64,000 bases of DNA from Algoriphagus sp. Y33 (GTDB lineage Bacteria; Bacteroidota; Bacteroidia; Cytophagales; Cyclobacteriaceae): positions 2,976,001-3,040,000 of the forward strand of contig NZ_CP061947.1 in assembly GCF_014838715.1 (NCBI RefSeq), given 5' to 3'. Position 1 is the stretch's first letter. The number at the start of each line of letters is the position of its first letter. The position numbers and the translations under genes are program-made. Shown here in pieces: positions 23,319 to 32,645 of the stretch. The notes below the pieces were generated by a model, which saw only the letters and a list, made by a program, of their open reading frames with translations, was not told the origin of the DNA and did no database searches.

Positions 23319-25649
23319 TCATTTGTCAAACAAATCTTCATCTATGAATTGATTTTGAGGTGACTCTAACAAATTTCTCAACAGAATGTGAATATTCTTT
23401 TTAATGTTAGGGAAACTATACTGTTCTATAGCTCTATGGGAATTCATTGACAAAGTGGTCCATAAATCTTTGGATTCATAAGACATAATTATCTTAGAGG
23501 CATATTCTTCTTTGGTATGGGCGATAAGAACGTTTTTTCCATCAATCAAATTCATCCCTTCTGCACCAATATTACTAGTAACTATCGGAAGCTTATACGC
23601 CAAACTCTGTCCTATCTTTCCTTTCATACCAGCTCCAAATCGCAACGGGGCAACAAACAGTCTATGGGTATGGAAATAATCTGAAACATCCGGAACATAC
23701 CCAGGCACTGATACGAGGTTATTTGCCAGAGAAGATATTTCAGAAGTAGGCTTGCTACCGAGCAAAGTTAGTTTTAGGGATGGTAACACTTTCCATACTT
23801 CAGGCATGATCTCATTTACAAGCCAGAGCGCTGCATCAATATTTGGCGGATGATCATAAGCTCCAATAAATAGAATTCCTTCTCGCCTATCAAATGGAAA
23901 TCCAGAAGAGATATCTATAGGATCATGAATATTGGGAACTACAGACACATTTAATATTCCTTCTTTTTCCAGCAGTACCTTTTCGTCCCATGTTACAGTC
24001 AGAGTCAGGTCGGCAGCTTCTGCGATCTCCAGTTCATCCTTTTTCACCCTTTCAGCTTCAGCCATCAAATTCTCATCACCTGATTGCTGTGATTGCCTCT
24101 GCAGTCTGAGATGATGCAAATCGATAGTGTCATAAACCCATTTTGCATTGGGGAATTTCTTGAAGAGCCATCTAAACCCCATGTTCATTTCCGGTCTGCT
24201 GATCCAGATAAGATCACACTTTTCAAGCGTTGCATTCAACTCTCTGATCATAGCCGGCCTATTGGGATATCGATAAAGAACTTCAACCCCCATTTTTACC
24301 ATATCAGTAAAATACGGTTCTGTCCTATTAGCATCATCCGGAATAAAAGTAACATGGTATTCCAGCTCCCTCAGCATTCTAATCAACTGATAGGCCCTAA
24401 ACGAACCAGAATTCTTGTCATGAGCAGGTATGATATTGTCTACAAACAAAAGTCTTTTAGGTGGTAAAAATTTACGGCTATCTTCTGACACATCACCTTT
24501 AGGCTGGTGAATTTCAAGTAATTCATTTTGCCACTTCTCCTGAAATTTTTCGCGGTTTACCTCCTGATAAGCTTTTACCGAATTCTTTTTGATAATTTTG
24601 CCCGATGTGATTCCTTCAAAATGGATTACCTCAGATAGAGGCTGATACATCACTTTCATTTTAAGCACATTTCTCACTGCAAAACATAGATCAGTATCTT
24701 CATAATATGCAGGAGTATAACGTTGATCAAATTTGCCAAGTTGGTTAAAATCACATTTTCTTATCATAATGCTTGCTCCTGAGCAATAATCGACTGCCCG
24801 GATGTAATTGTATCTCGGTCTATCAGGCAGATCATTTCTCCCATAATTGGCTCCACCGGCATTTTTATAAATAATACCTCCTGCTTCCTGGAGCAACCCA
24901 TGCGCATAAATCAATTTACTTCCTACACAGCCGACTCTCTCATCCTCAAAAAGCTCCAGCATAGGTTGCAGCCAATTGGCCGTTACCTGAGTATCATTAT
25001 TTAAAAAATACAAATACTTCCCTCTTGCAAGGCTAGAAGCTTCATTGCAATTCAAAAGGAAACCCTTGTTTTTTTTGTTTCGGACATAAACTATTCCAGC
25101 AACATTCTTAGTAAGAAAAATCGGCGTCTCATCGGTGGAACAATCGTCCACTACTATAATTTCAAGCTTTACTCCATCAGGCAAATTGTCTTCTAGCGAT
25201 TTTAGACAATTGAACGTATAAGATAACTGATTATATACTGGGATGATTATAGATACATCCGGACTATCAACTTTGGGAAATCCTATCTTTTGACGCATTA
25301 ATTCATTCTTGCCCAACTGTGGAAGGGTTGTGGGTGAAACAAAAAATCTATATCCTAAAAGAGTAAGGATAAATTCCTGTATTTTAATGGAAAATATGGA
25401 ATAAGAATCCCGGGAAAAGAAAACAGAGCGTGTAGACTGAATTGGTTTTATCAGTTCGTTTAGAATAGTCTTCTTAAGCGTAGCAAGTCCTACAAATACT
25501 ATAATAATCCTTATTAAATAATATAAAATCAGCTTGGGATGCAATCGGAAAACCATACTTTTTCCCGAATCCCTACCTCTATAATATTTATTGTTAATTT
25601 TGTAACAGTACCTTTTATTATACTTATCTATCCACTTATGTATCTTCAT
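23319..25649 (-). CDS. Bifunctional GT2-GT4 glycosyltransferase fusion
   Basis: 776 residues. The N-terminus has a hydrophobic segment (LILYYLIRIIIVFVGLATL). The GT2 domain (about 130-350) has VSIIIPVYNQ, EIIVVDDCSTD and the metal-binding FLNNDTQV, so it looks catalytically complete. The GT4 domain (about 400-765) has KRLLFVDNIIPAHDKNSGSF, GILFIGAYDHPPNIDAALWL and FGAGMKGKIGQSLAYKLPIV. Fusion of this order is frequent in Bacteroidota O-antigen and exopolysaccharide loci. It is 36 bp downstream of a paralogue (25686-27836) with the same architecture. Confidence 0.9.
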   Translation of the reverse strand: MKIHKWIDKYNKRYCYKINNKYYRGRDSGKSMVFRLHPKLILYYLIRIIIVFVGLATLKKTILNELIKPIQSTRSVFFSRDSYSIFSIKIQEFILTLLGYRFFVSPTTLPQLGKNELMRQKIGFPKVDSPDVSIIIPVYNQLSYTFNCLKSLEDNLPDGVKLEIIVVDDCSTDETPIFLTKNVAGIVYVRNKKNKGFLLNCNEASSLARGKYLYFLNNDTQVTANWLQPMLELFEDERVGCVGSKLIYAHGLLQEAGGIIYKNAGGANYGRNDLPDRPRYNYIRAVDYCSGASIMIRKCDFNQLGKFDQRYTPAYYEDTDLCFAVRNVLKMKVMYQPLSEVIHFEGITSGKIIKKNSVKAYQEVNREKFQEKWQNELLEIHQPKGDVSEDSRKFLPPKRLLFVDNIIPAHDKNSGSFRAYQLIRMLRELEYHVTFIPDDANRTEPYFTDMVKMGVEVLYRYPNRPAMIRELNATLEKCDLIWISRPEMNMGFRWLFKKFPNAKWVYDTIDLHHLRLQRQSQQSGDENLMAEAERVKKDELEIAEAADLTLTVTWDEKVLLEKEGILNVSVVPNIHDPIDISSGFPFDRREGILFIGAYDHPPNIDAALWLVNEIMPEVWKVLPSLKLTLLGSKPTSEISSLANNLVSVPGYVPDVSDYFHTHRLFVAPLRFGAGMKGKIGQSLAYKLPIVTSNIGAEGMNLIDGKNVLIAHTKEEYASKIIMSYESKDLWTTLSMNSHRAIEQYSFPNIKKNIHILLRNLLESPQNQFIDEDLFDK

Positions 25650-25685
25650 TATACTTAAATTCTAATGTTCCAAAAAAAACAAATA

Positions 25686-27836
25686 TCAAACTAAACCTTC
25701 AAAAATAGTTTGTAATTTTTCCCTAACCCGATCTGGACTATAATTATTTAGCACCTTTCCTGAATTATAGGAAAGGTTCTGCCAAAGCTTCTCATCCTCA
25801 TAGGCATTGATTATTTGTTGAGCAAATGATTCTTTATCATTTGCAATCAAAACATCTAAACCATGTGTCAATCCTATCCCTTCAGCGCCTATGGAAGTAG
25901 TTACAATAGGCAGCTTATATGCCAGACTCTGTCCAATTTTTCCTTTCATGCCTGCACCATATCTCAAAGGGGCCACGAAAAATCTATGGCTGGTGAAATA
26001 AGGTTCAACATCTTTGACATATCCTGGCACTTTAACCAGCTCCGATTCTAATGCTTTTACCTCCTTATCAGGAGCATCTCCCAAAAGTGTAACAGAAATT
26101 CTGAATTTTTTCCAAACAATTGGCATAATTTCCTCTATTAGCCATTTGACCGCATCTACATTAGGAGGATGATGATATGATCCTATAAACAAAAGTCCTT
26201 CCCGGGGAAAGAATCCGGGGAAATTATTATGCTGATGCGTCTCGTGAATATTAGGTATCACAGCAACTTTCTTCACCCCAAGATCTTCCAATATCTTTTT
26301 TTCATCCTCTGTGACTGTTAGCGTCAAATCTGCTTTTTGAGCTATTGAAAATTCTAGTTTTTTGAAACGCACTGACTTACGCTTCAACTTTTTACTGTTG
26401 GAAAGTTCTGCCTCTCTTGCCAATCGTACAAAATGCAAATCAATGGTATCATAAATCCATTTTATCTGGGGATTTACCTTGAAAATCCACTCAAATTCTA
26501 CATTTAGTTGAGGACGACAAATCCACGCAAGATCTACTGATGGTAAAAGGTCCCTAAGTTCCTTCATCATCCCTTTGCGGTCAGGAAATACATATAACAC
26601 CTCGATACCTATACTTATCAGCTCTTCAAGATAAGGAGTAGCAACTTGCCCTTTTCTCGGAACCACTATCACGTGATATCTTAAGCTATTCAAAAGCTTT
26701 ATTAAGTAAAATGCCCGTAGTGAACCTGAATCCCGATCATACTCAGGAAGACCAATATCTATGAATAGTACATTTTTTGAGTTCAATAGAACACGGGCAT
26801 TCTGCTCCTTATCCGATGACCTGACTATTAAATCCTCATCCATCCCATCCAATGGTAAAGACACATCAAACATCTCAGCATTTGACTCGACACCATAATT
26901 AACTATTTTAGCCTGAGGAATATACAAAATAGACTTTTGAAGCTTTTGGCGAAAACTCAGAGAAAGTTTACAGAATGCTATAGACAATGATGATTGCCTT
27001 ACATCAAATCCTCCAGAATTATCAAAATCGGATTTTCTGACCAAATTACTGCTTACGGAAGCACATTCAATTTCCCTTTTAAAATTATATTTGGGACGCT
27101 CAGGAAAATCCGATTTCCCATAGCTATGAAAATGGAATTCCGAATCCAAAAAAATCCCTGCCTCGTCCAAAAGCCCATCTATAGAAAGCACTTTTCCAGT
27201 AACTATTCCTATACGGCGATCTTCGTTAATTTCTGTCAGTAGTGAACTTAACCAATTAGGCTGTAAAAGAAATAATGGATTCAACACTGCAAAAAATTCC
27301 CCATGGGCTTTGGCTACAACATAATTTAGGGTTTCCAAGACATTAACCTGTTCGGAACTCTGGATTAAAGTGGCTCCTGTCACATTATCCTTTGTAAACC
27401 GGGCTACGTCATCCTTAGCTACATGCAGAATTAGCATCACTTCTACTTTAATCCCAGAACTATTTTCTTCTACGGATTCCAGAAGTCTAACCAACTTATT
27501 TAAGTTATCCCTGCACAATATCACCAAGGTAACCTTAGGATTTTCCTGCACAGGGAAACAAAATTTTCTTTCAGAAATCTCCTGATCTGAAAGCTTTGGT
27601 AAGCTAAATTTATTTGGATAAAAGCTGTGACCAAACAAACGCATTAATTTACTCTTCCAAGGCAGAGATTTACTATCATGAATCCTAGATGGGGCAAAGA
27701 TTTGATTTAATAAGCCAAGTACATACAGCCTAAACAACGATGGCCTAAGCAATGGATTAAACACTCTTCCCTCCTTCACATGGCGAGCATACTCTTGGTC
27801 AATCAGAAAATGTATTTTTTTTATAAATGAGTTCAT
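25686..27836 (-). CDS. GT2-GT4 fusion paralogue with degenerate GT2 domain
   Basis: 716 residues, colinear with the downstream 776-residue protein. The GT4 half is well conserved (NVLFIDIGLPEYDRDSGSLR, GLLFIGSYHHPPNVDAVKWL, YGAGMKGKIGQSLAYKLPIV). The GT2 half has lost its active-site acids: VDDCSTD of the paralogue is LHVAKDD here, and FLNNDTQV is VLNPLFLL. I infer that only the GT4 domain is active, and that the GT2 fold is retained as a structural or binding module. It starts 37 bp after the stop of the ABC exporter gene and is probably in the same transcript. Confidence 0.88.
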   Translation of the reverse strand: MNSFIKKIHFLIDQEYARHVKEGRVFNPLLRPSLFRLYVLGLLNQIFAPSRIHDSKSLPWKSKLMRLFGHSFYPNKFSLPKLSDQEISERKFCFPVQENPKVTLVILCRDNLNKLVRLLESVEENSSGIKVEVMLILHVAKDDVARFTKDNVTGATLIQSSEQVNVLETLNYVVAKAHGEFFAVLNPLFLLQPNWLSSLLTEINEDRRIGIVTGKVLSIDGLLDEAGIFLDSEFHFHSYGKSDFPERPKYNFKREIECASVSSNLVRKSDFDNSGGFDVRQSSLSIAFCKLSLSFRQKLQKSILYIPQAKIVNYGVESNAEMFDVSLPLDGMDEDLIVRSSDKEQNARVLLNSKNVLFIDIGLPEYDRDSGSLRAFYLIKLLNSLRYHVIVVPRKGQVATPYLEELISIGIEVLYVFPDRKGMMKELRDLLPSVDLAWICRPQLNVEFEWIFKVNPQIKWIYDTIDLHFVRLAREAELSNSKKLKRKSVRFKKLEFSIAQKADLTLTVTEDEKKILEDLGVKKVAVIPNIHETHQHNNFPGFFPREGLLFIGSYHHPPNVDAVKWLIEEIMPIVWKKFRISVTLLGDAPDKEVKALESELVKVPGYVKDVEPYFTSHRFFVAPLRYGAGMKGKIGQSLAYKLPIVTTSIGAEGIGLTHGLDVLIANDKESFAQQIINAYEDEKLWQNLSYNSGKVLNNYSPDRVREKLQTIFEGLV

Positions 27837-27873
27837 CCCTTGGAAAATCGACTCGCTATTGACAACCGCAATT

Positions 27874-29703
27874 TTATTCTATCTCACTAAACTGCTGCAT
27901 ATTCACCAACCTGCTATAAAGCCCATCCTGTTCAATAAGTTCCTGATGGTTGCCTTGCTCGATGATTTTACCGCCTTCCAGCACGATGATTATATCCGCA
28001 TTCTGTATTGTACTCAGTCTGTGTGCGATCACCAGCGAGGTTCTGTTTTTCATCAGATTATTCAACGCATCCTGTACAAGCTTTTCGGACTCTGTATCCA
28101 AGGCAGAGGTAGCTTCATCCAAGAGCATAATCGGTGGATTTTTCAACACTGCCCTAGCGATACAAATCCGCTGTTTCTGCCCTCCTGAAAGCTTGAGGCC
28201 TCTGTCGCCCATATTGGACTGGTAGCCATTCTCCGTCTCCAAAATGAATTCATGGGCATTGGCGATTTTTGCCGCCGCTTCCACCTCTTCCACGCTTGCA
28301 GCAGGATTTCCAAAGGCTATGTTATTATAAATGGTATCGTTGAAAAGGATGGATTCCTGATTCACCAGACCCATCATCCCACGGAGCGAATCCATGGTTA
28401 CTTTCCTGATATCGTGACCATCAATGCTGATCGTTCCCTGCTGGGGTTCAATAAACCGGGGCAGCAAATCCATCAGCGTGGATTTTCCTCCTCCTGATGG
28501 TCCTACGAGCGCTACAGTTTTACCTTTGGGGATGACCAGATTTATGTCATCCAACACTGCCCTTCCGGGATAGGAGAATGAAAGATTTGTGATTTCGATC
28601 TTTTCCTTAAACCCGGTCAATTCCATTGCATTTGGAACATCTTCGATCTCCGGCTTTTCATCAATCAACTCCAAAACCCGCTCACCCGCGGCCAATCCTG
28701 AATGAATTGTACTGAAGGAATTGGTCAGCGCTTTGGCTGGGCGCATTACCTGGCTAAATAATGCGATATAAGCGATAAAGTCGGAAGGCGAAAGCTCAGA
28801 CTGGTTATTGATGATCAACGAACCTCCATAAAGCACAATTCCGGTCACCATGGTGACACCGAGAAATTCCGACACGGGAGAGCTCAACTGCTGTCGCTTG
28901 GCCATCTTCTTTCCGAGCCGGGAATATTTCACATTTTCATTGTGGAATTTATCTTTGATCAGCTCGGTAGCATTGAAGGCCTTAATGATCTTGATCCCCG
29001 ACAGTGCTTCGTCCAGGTAACTGATCATCACGCCATAAAGATGCTGTGCCTGGGTAGCCTGAGCTTTAAGCCGCTTGACTATTTTCGCAATGAAGAATGC
29101 AGATACCGGAATTACCAACAGAGAAAATACCGTCAATTTATAAGAAATGGCAAACAGCATAAATATATAGGCGATTAGCTGTAAGGGTTCCTTGAAAATC
29201 ACCTGAAGCGTAGCCGTGACGGAAAACTGTACCACCTGGACATCGGAAGAGATCTTGGAAATAATATCTCCTTTACGCTGATTGCTAAAATAGCCCACGT
29301 GCAAATTCATGACATTGTCAAACACCCGCTTCCTCAAATTAAGCAAGGTGTGGATCCTCATATTCTCCATCACCCGCTCTGAGAAATACCTAAAAAGATT
29401 CCCAAGAAGAACTGACAAAATTATGACTCCACATACCAACTGCAAAGCTCCCAACGGACCGTAATGCAAATTGGCCTGCTGCGCGTAGTAATTTAGGTAC
29501 CCAAAAACATCCGTCCAGTTTTCCGGCTTTGTTGTGGCAGAAGCCCCGGTACCTTCAGTGTTGAAAAGCGTACTAAGAAGCGGGGCAAGCATCGCAAGAT
29601 TAAGCGTATTGAATATCACCCCCAGTACAGTGAATACAAGGTAGGGAATGGCAAATTTTTCTATGGGTTTGGCAAATGCCAATAACCTGAAATAAGTCTT
29701 CAT
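27874..29703 (-). CDS. ABC exporter, MsbA-like (fused membrane and ATPase domains)
   Basis: 609 residues. Six transmembrane helices (about 15-350) form an ABC type I exporter domain, followed by the nucleotide-binding domain with Walker A VGPSGGGKSTL, Q-loop GLVNQES, signature LSGGQKQRI, Walker B IMLLDEATSALD and the switch His in VIAHRLST. It resembles MsbA/lipid-linked glycan flippases. Its position among glycosyltransferase genes suggests that it moves a lipid-linked intermediate across the inner membrane, but a lipid A role cannot be excluded. Confidence 0.93.
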   Translation of the reverse strand: MKTYFRLLAFAKPIEKFAIPYLVFTVLGVIFNTLNLAMLAPLLSTLFNTEGTGASATTKPENWTDVFGYLNYYAQQANLHYGPLGALQLVCGVIILSVLLGNLFRYFSERVMENMRIHTLLNLRKRVFDNVMNLHVGYFSNQRKGDIISKISSDVQVVQFSVTATLQVIFKEPLQLIAYIFMLFAISYKLTVFSLLVIPVSAFFIAKIVKRLKAQATQAQHLYGVMISYLDEALSGIKIIKAFNATELIKDKFHNENVKYSRLGKKMAKRQQLSSPVSEFLGVTMVTGIVLYGGSLIINNQSELSPSDFIAYIALFSQVMRPAKALTNSFSTIHSGLAAGERVLELIDEKPEIEDVPNAMELTGFKEKIEITNLSFSYPGRAVLDDINLVIPKGKTVALVGPSGGGKSTLMDLLPRFIEPQQGTISIDGHDIRKVTMDSLRGMMGLVNQESILFNDTIYNNIAFGNPAASVEEVEAAAKIANAHEFILETENGYQSNMGDRGLKLSGGQKQRICIARAVLKNPPIMLLDEATSALDTESEKLVQDALNNLMKNRTSLVIAHRLSTIQNADIIIVLEGGKIIEQGNHQELIEQDGLYSRLVNMQQFSEIE

Positions 29704-29740
29704 TAATATATTACAGCAATGGAACTAGTTGGTTTATAAT

Positions 29741-30736
29741 CTATTTTAATCGCACAAAACTACTATCCCTATTCCGGATTGGATCAAAGTATATTTTTTT
29801 TACATCATGGAGGCTACAATCAGAATTCTTGGCAGCCATTTGCTGTCTTAGTTTTTCTTTGGAAACCCGGATTTGATCCTTGCTTTTATAGAACGCCATA
29901 AGGGACTTTATAATCCAAAATTTCCCGATCAATAGACGTAAAAACACCTCTACAATAATCAATTGACAGTACCAGAGTCTCAGCGGCAGCCCGTCAAGAT
30001 GAATGGCGTGAAGGATAAATTTGTTTTTGTACACCGCTGCTTGGATCGCTCTTTTGGTCTTCACCCTACGGATGCTCGTAGACACTTCATGAAAGCAAAT
30101 GGCTTCATGTTCATAGTAGCACTTCCAGCCTAGTCTCCAAGCCCTGAAGCTCAGATCTACGTCTTCACAGTAAAAAGGAGAAAACACTTCATCAAAACCA
30201 TCAAGTTCCATTAATTTCTCCCTACAAATCAATGCATTTGCCCCTGAAAGGTAGGCTGTGGGGGTTCTTTTGGTCAAATCGTTACTGTAGAAAAATTGGG
30301 TTGCCTTGAACTTCAATCCGCTGAAAGCGAGCAACCGTGCAGCATCCTCAATTTTCCTATCCTTATTCATAATCCTTGACATCACCCCAAACGCATCCTG
30401 ATCTTCAAAATAACGCCAAAGCTTAGAGAAATATTCCCCGGTAAGGGAAACATCTGAATTCAGCAACATGACCAGATCCATTTTAGCGAGCCGGATTCCC
30501 CGGTTGCAAGTATAGGAAAACCCACGATTTGAGTCATTCACCAGCAACTTCACCTCCGGATAAGTAGTTCTGACAAAATCCACTGAAGTATCGGCAGAGC
30601 AATCGTCCACCACTATTACTTCATACGGCACATGGGCATACCGGATCGCCCGAAGCGTATCGGGGAGGTATTTTTCAAGTAGGGAAACTCCATTGTAATT
30701 GGGTATTATGATGGAAACACTCTTCTTGATGGACAT
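29741..30736 (-). CDS. GT2 family glycosyltransferase (rhamnosyltransferase-like)
   Basis: 331 residues from ATG 30736 (MSIKKSVSIIIPNYNG); a TTG three codons earlier also exists. The GT-A fold has VIVVDDCSADTSVDF, the metal-binding LLNSDVSL, YLSGANALICREKLMELDGF, and the acceptor motif YCEDVDLSFRAWRLGW, which carries the ED catalytic pair of rhamnosyltransferase-like GT2 enzymes. A C-terminal amphipathic part (LRLWYCQLIIVEVFLRLLIG) may attach it to membrane. The 38-bp spacing to the ABC exporter gene suggests co-transcription. Confidence 0.9.
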   Translation of the reverse strand: MSIKKSVSIIIPNYNGVSLLEKYLPDTLRAIRYAHVPYEVIVVDDCSADTSVDFVRTTYPEVKLLVNDSNRGFSYTCNRGIRLAKMDLVMLLNSDVSLTGEYFSKLWRYFEDQDAFGVMSRIMNKDRKIEDAARLLAFSGLKFKATQFFYSNDLTKRTPTAYLSGANALICREKLMELDGFDEVFSPFYCEDVDLSFRAWRLGWKCYYEHEAICFHEVSTSIRRVKTKRAIQAAVYKNKFILHAIHLDGLPLRLWYCQLIIVEVFLRLLIGKFWIIKSLMAFYKSKDQIRVSKEKLRQQMAAKNSDCSLHDVKKIYFDPIRNRDSSFVRLK

Positions 30737-31074
30737 AAGGGACAATGTGGAATCGGGACTGATATCGGTAGTTCGCTGGCGCGTTTTCGCAGAAAATGAG
30801 ACTAGATAAAACTGGAGAAACCTAATCCATCAGCCTATCTTGCTCTAAGCTGATGGAAAGGAATTCAACCGCAAAGTTAACCGTTGGTTTGGTTTTCTAT
30901 TTCTTATCAGACGCAACCAAAACGTAAACGCTACAGAAGACCCCAAATAATCCCGGGAGGTAAAATGAAAGTTAGTGGTTAAGTGTAGTTGGGAATGTTG
31001 CCAAGATTGTCTTTTGTAGTAAAGAGATTTCAGGTTACATGTAACTATTAATTCAACCCGCATTAATCAAAAGA
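30737..31074. other. Intergenic region with one long-loop hairpin
   Basis: A gap of 338 bp. CATCAGC and GCTGATG around a 14-nt loop (near 30828-30855) form the only evident inverted repeat. Near its right end is the fragment AACCCGCATTAATC, which resembles the end of the MITE-like elements A and B, but I see no partner end. No gene is evident. Confidence 0.35.
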
Positions 31075-32172
31075 CTATTGCAACAGCCCCTTATAAAAAT
31101 CCCCAAAGCGGGAGGCTAGCTGAGAAACTTTAAAATCGTTGATAATCTGTGCATGGGCTTGTTCCAGGACAGCGGATTTGTGGTATTCTGACAAGCCCGT
31201 GATTTCCACTAGGGCTTTGCAAAAAGCCACTTGGTCATCGGGTGCAATACACCAGCCCGTCTGTCCGGAGGTCAGCACCTCAGGTATACCCCCTACTCCA
31301 AACGCCACAACGGGAATCCTGCAATACATGGCTTCCAGAATTACCCCAGGCAGTCCCTCAATCCGGGAAGGCATAACCAAGGCTTCTGCTTTTCGCAGGT
31401 ACTTAAAAATATTGGGCTGGTTTGGAACTAGAAAAACAGACTGTTCTATCCCCAAACGTTGAATATGTTCGCTCATCCGGGATTCTAATGGACCCGAACC
31501 CAGAAAAACCAACTGAAGACCGGGGCGGGATTTTAGCACCTCTTTGAAAATCCCAAGCATGCCCAAGGGGTCTTTTTCCTGCACCCACCCGCCGATCTGT
31601 ATGATATAGGGCGAGGTAAGATTCACATCCATGCCTTCCTCATGCTGCATAAGCTCAATTTCTCCGGGAACTATGCCAATAGGAATGGCTACTGATTTAC
31701 GCTCTGGAAATCTGAATGTCCGGTGAAAATCCTTTCGGGAAGCTTCGGACACGGAGACTACCGCAGCCACTTGGTTGAGAAGAAATTGGTTGAATTTCTG
31801 ATGGAAGCTGCTCCGGATAAAGTCCCCCATCTGATTGGCATTTCTATAGACAATGGGAGCTTCCCATCGAAAAAGCATCTTGGAAAACACGGAGAATTTC
31901 AGTGTGTCAGCGGCGTTGGCCTGGACGATGTCGGGTTGAAACTGCTTCACTAAGTTGGCAAAATCGCTCCAGCCTTTCACATCAAAAAACCGGTTTGAAG
32001 CCGGTCTATTCAGCTTGATCCATTTTCCCCCGAAGGGCAGTTCAGCATCCCCCTCAAAAATACTTACCAGCAACACCTCATTTCCATACCGGCTAAGCTG
32101 TTCGCTCAGTTGGGCGGCAAATATCTCCGCTCCCCTACGCTGAGGCTTCTGGATAAGTTGGAGGATGTTCAA
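31075..32172 (-). CDS. GT4 family glycosyltransferase with TTG start
   Basis: 365 residues. The N-terminus NILQLIQKPQRRGAEIFAAQ is the natural start of a GT4 enzyme, and its first codon is TTG (32172), overlapping the TGA stop of the upstream 158-residue gene as TTGA. GT-B core: IVQANAADTLKFSVFSKM, IIQIGGWVQEKDPLGMLGIF, LVFLGSGPLESRM, and E-x7-E in SRIEGLPGVILEAMYCRIPVVAF. Translational coupling places it in one operon with the AAA ATPase and nuclease-like genes, although its function fits the polysaccharide locus. Donor and acceptor are unknown. Confidence 0.9.
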   Translation of the reverse strand: MNILQLIQKPQRRGAEIFAAQLSEQLSRYGNEVLLVSIFEGDAELPFGGKWIKLNRPASNRFFDVKGWSDFANLVKQFQPDIVQANAADTLKFSVFSKMLFRWEAPIVYRNANQMGDFIRSSFHQKFNQFLLNQVAAVVSVSEASRKDFHRTFRFPERKSVAIPIGIVPGEIELMQHEEGMDVNLTSPYIIQIGGWVQEKDPLGMLGIFKEVLKSRPGLQLVFLGSGPLESRMSEHIQRLGIEQSVFLVPNQPNIFKYLRKAEALVMPSRIEGLPGVILEAMYCRIPVVAFGVGGIPEVLTSGQTGWCIAPDDQVAFCKALVEITGLSEYHKSAVLEQAHAQIINDFKVSQLASRFGDFYKGLLQ

Positions 32173-32645
32173 ATCACTACGATTGTAGCTTGAGCATCTA
32201 TTCGAAACCCGTATTTCCGAAACATTAGAAGATTTAATTCATGATCTACTTCTTGAAATCTTGGAAATTGCCTATTGCATGCAAAAGCCTTTCGATGCTT
32301 AAAGCTACCTCTTCCATGTGTATCAATATATAGTTTGATCGTACTAATTAGCTGAGCTATTGCACCTGTTTTCCAATGTTTATTCTCATCCTTCAATTCA
32401 ATCAGATAAAGATGTTCACTAGTAGTCAACATACAATCGCAACGCCGTATTCCTAGCAATTCTTCACCTAAAATAACACAACCATCTATCGCTGTTAGGG
32501 TCGCAGGCAGGTCTGAGGTATTCTTCACTGTTGCTATCCAGCTTTCCGGATCAGCAAGTGTAGAATAGGCAATTTCCCCATCTTTTATCCCAAACTCTTC
32601 TTCCGTCCGGGATGGTTCTTGACACTTCTGTTCATGGAAATTCAT
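32169..32645 (-). CDS. Small protein with PD-(D/E)XK nuclease-like motif
   Basis: 158 residues; I do not recognise a named family. The central part reads GIRRCDCMLTTSEHLYLIEL followed by K, giving D70, E83 and K85 in the D-x(n)-E-x-K arrangement of PD-(D/E)XK nucleases. It is followed by a helix with Gln98 (KTGAIAQLISTIKLY), a position often conserved in that fold. The N-terminus is acidic and the C-terminus is beta-rich. It overlaps the ATPase gene by 4 bp (ATGA) and the following GT4 gene by 4 bp. I infer an effector nuclease or nuclease-derived partner of the ATPase. Alternatively it is a non-catalytic accessory protein. Confidence 0.7.
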   Translation of the reverse strand: MNFHEQKCQEPSRTEEEFGIKDGEIAYSTLADPESWIATVKNTSDLPATLTAIDGCVILGEELLGIRRCDCMLTTSEHLYLIELKDENKHWKTGAIAQLISTIKLYIDTHGRGSFKHRKAFACNRQFPRFQEVDHELNLLMFRKYGFRIDAQATIVVI

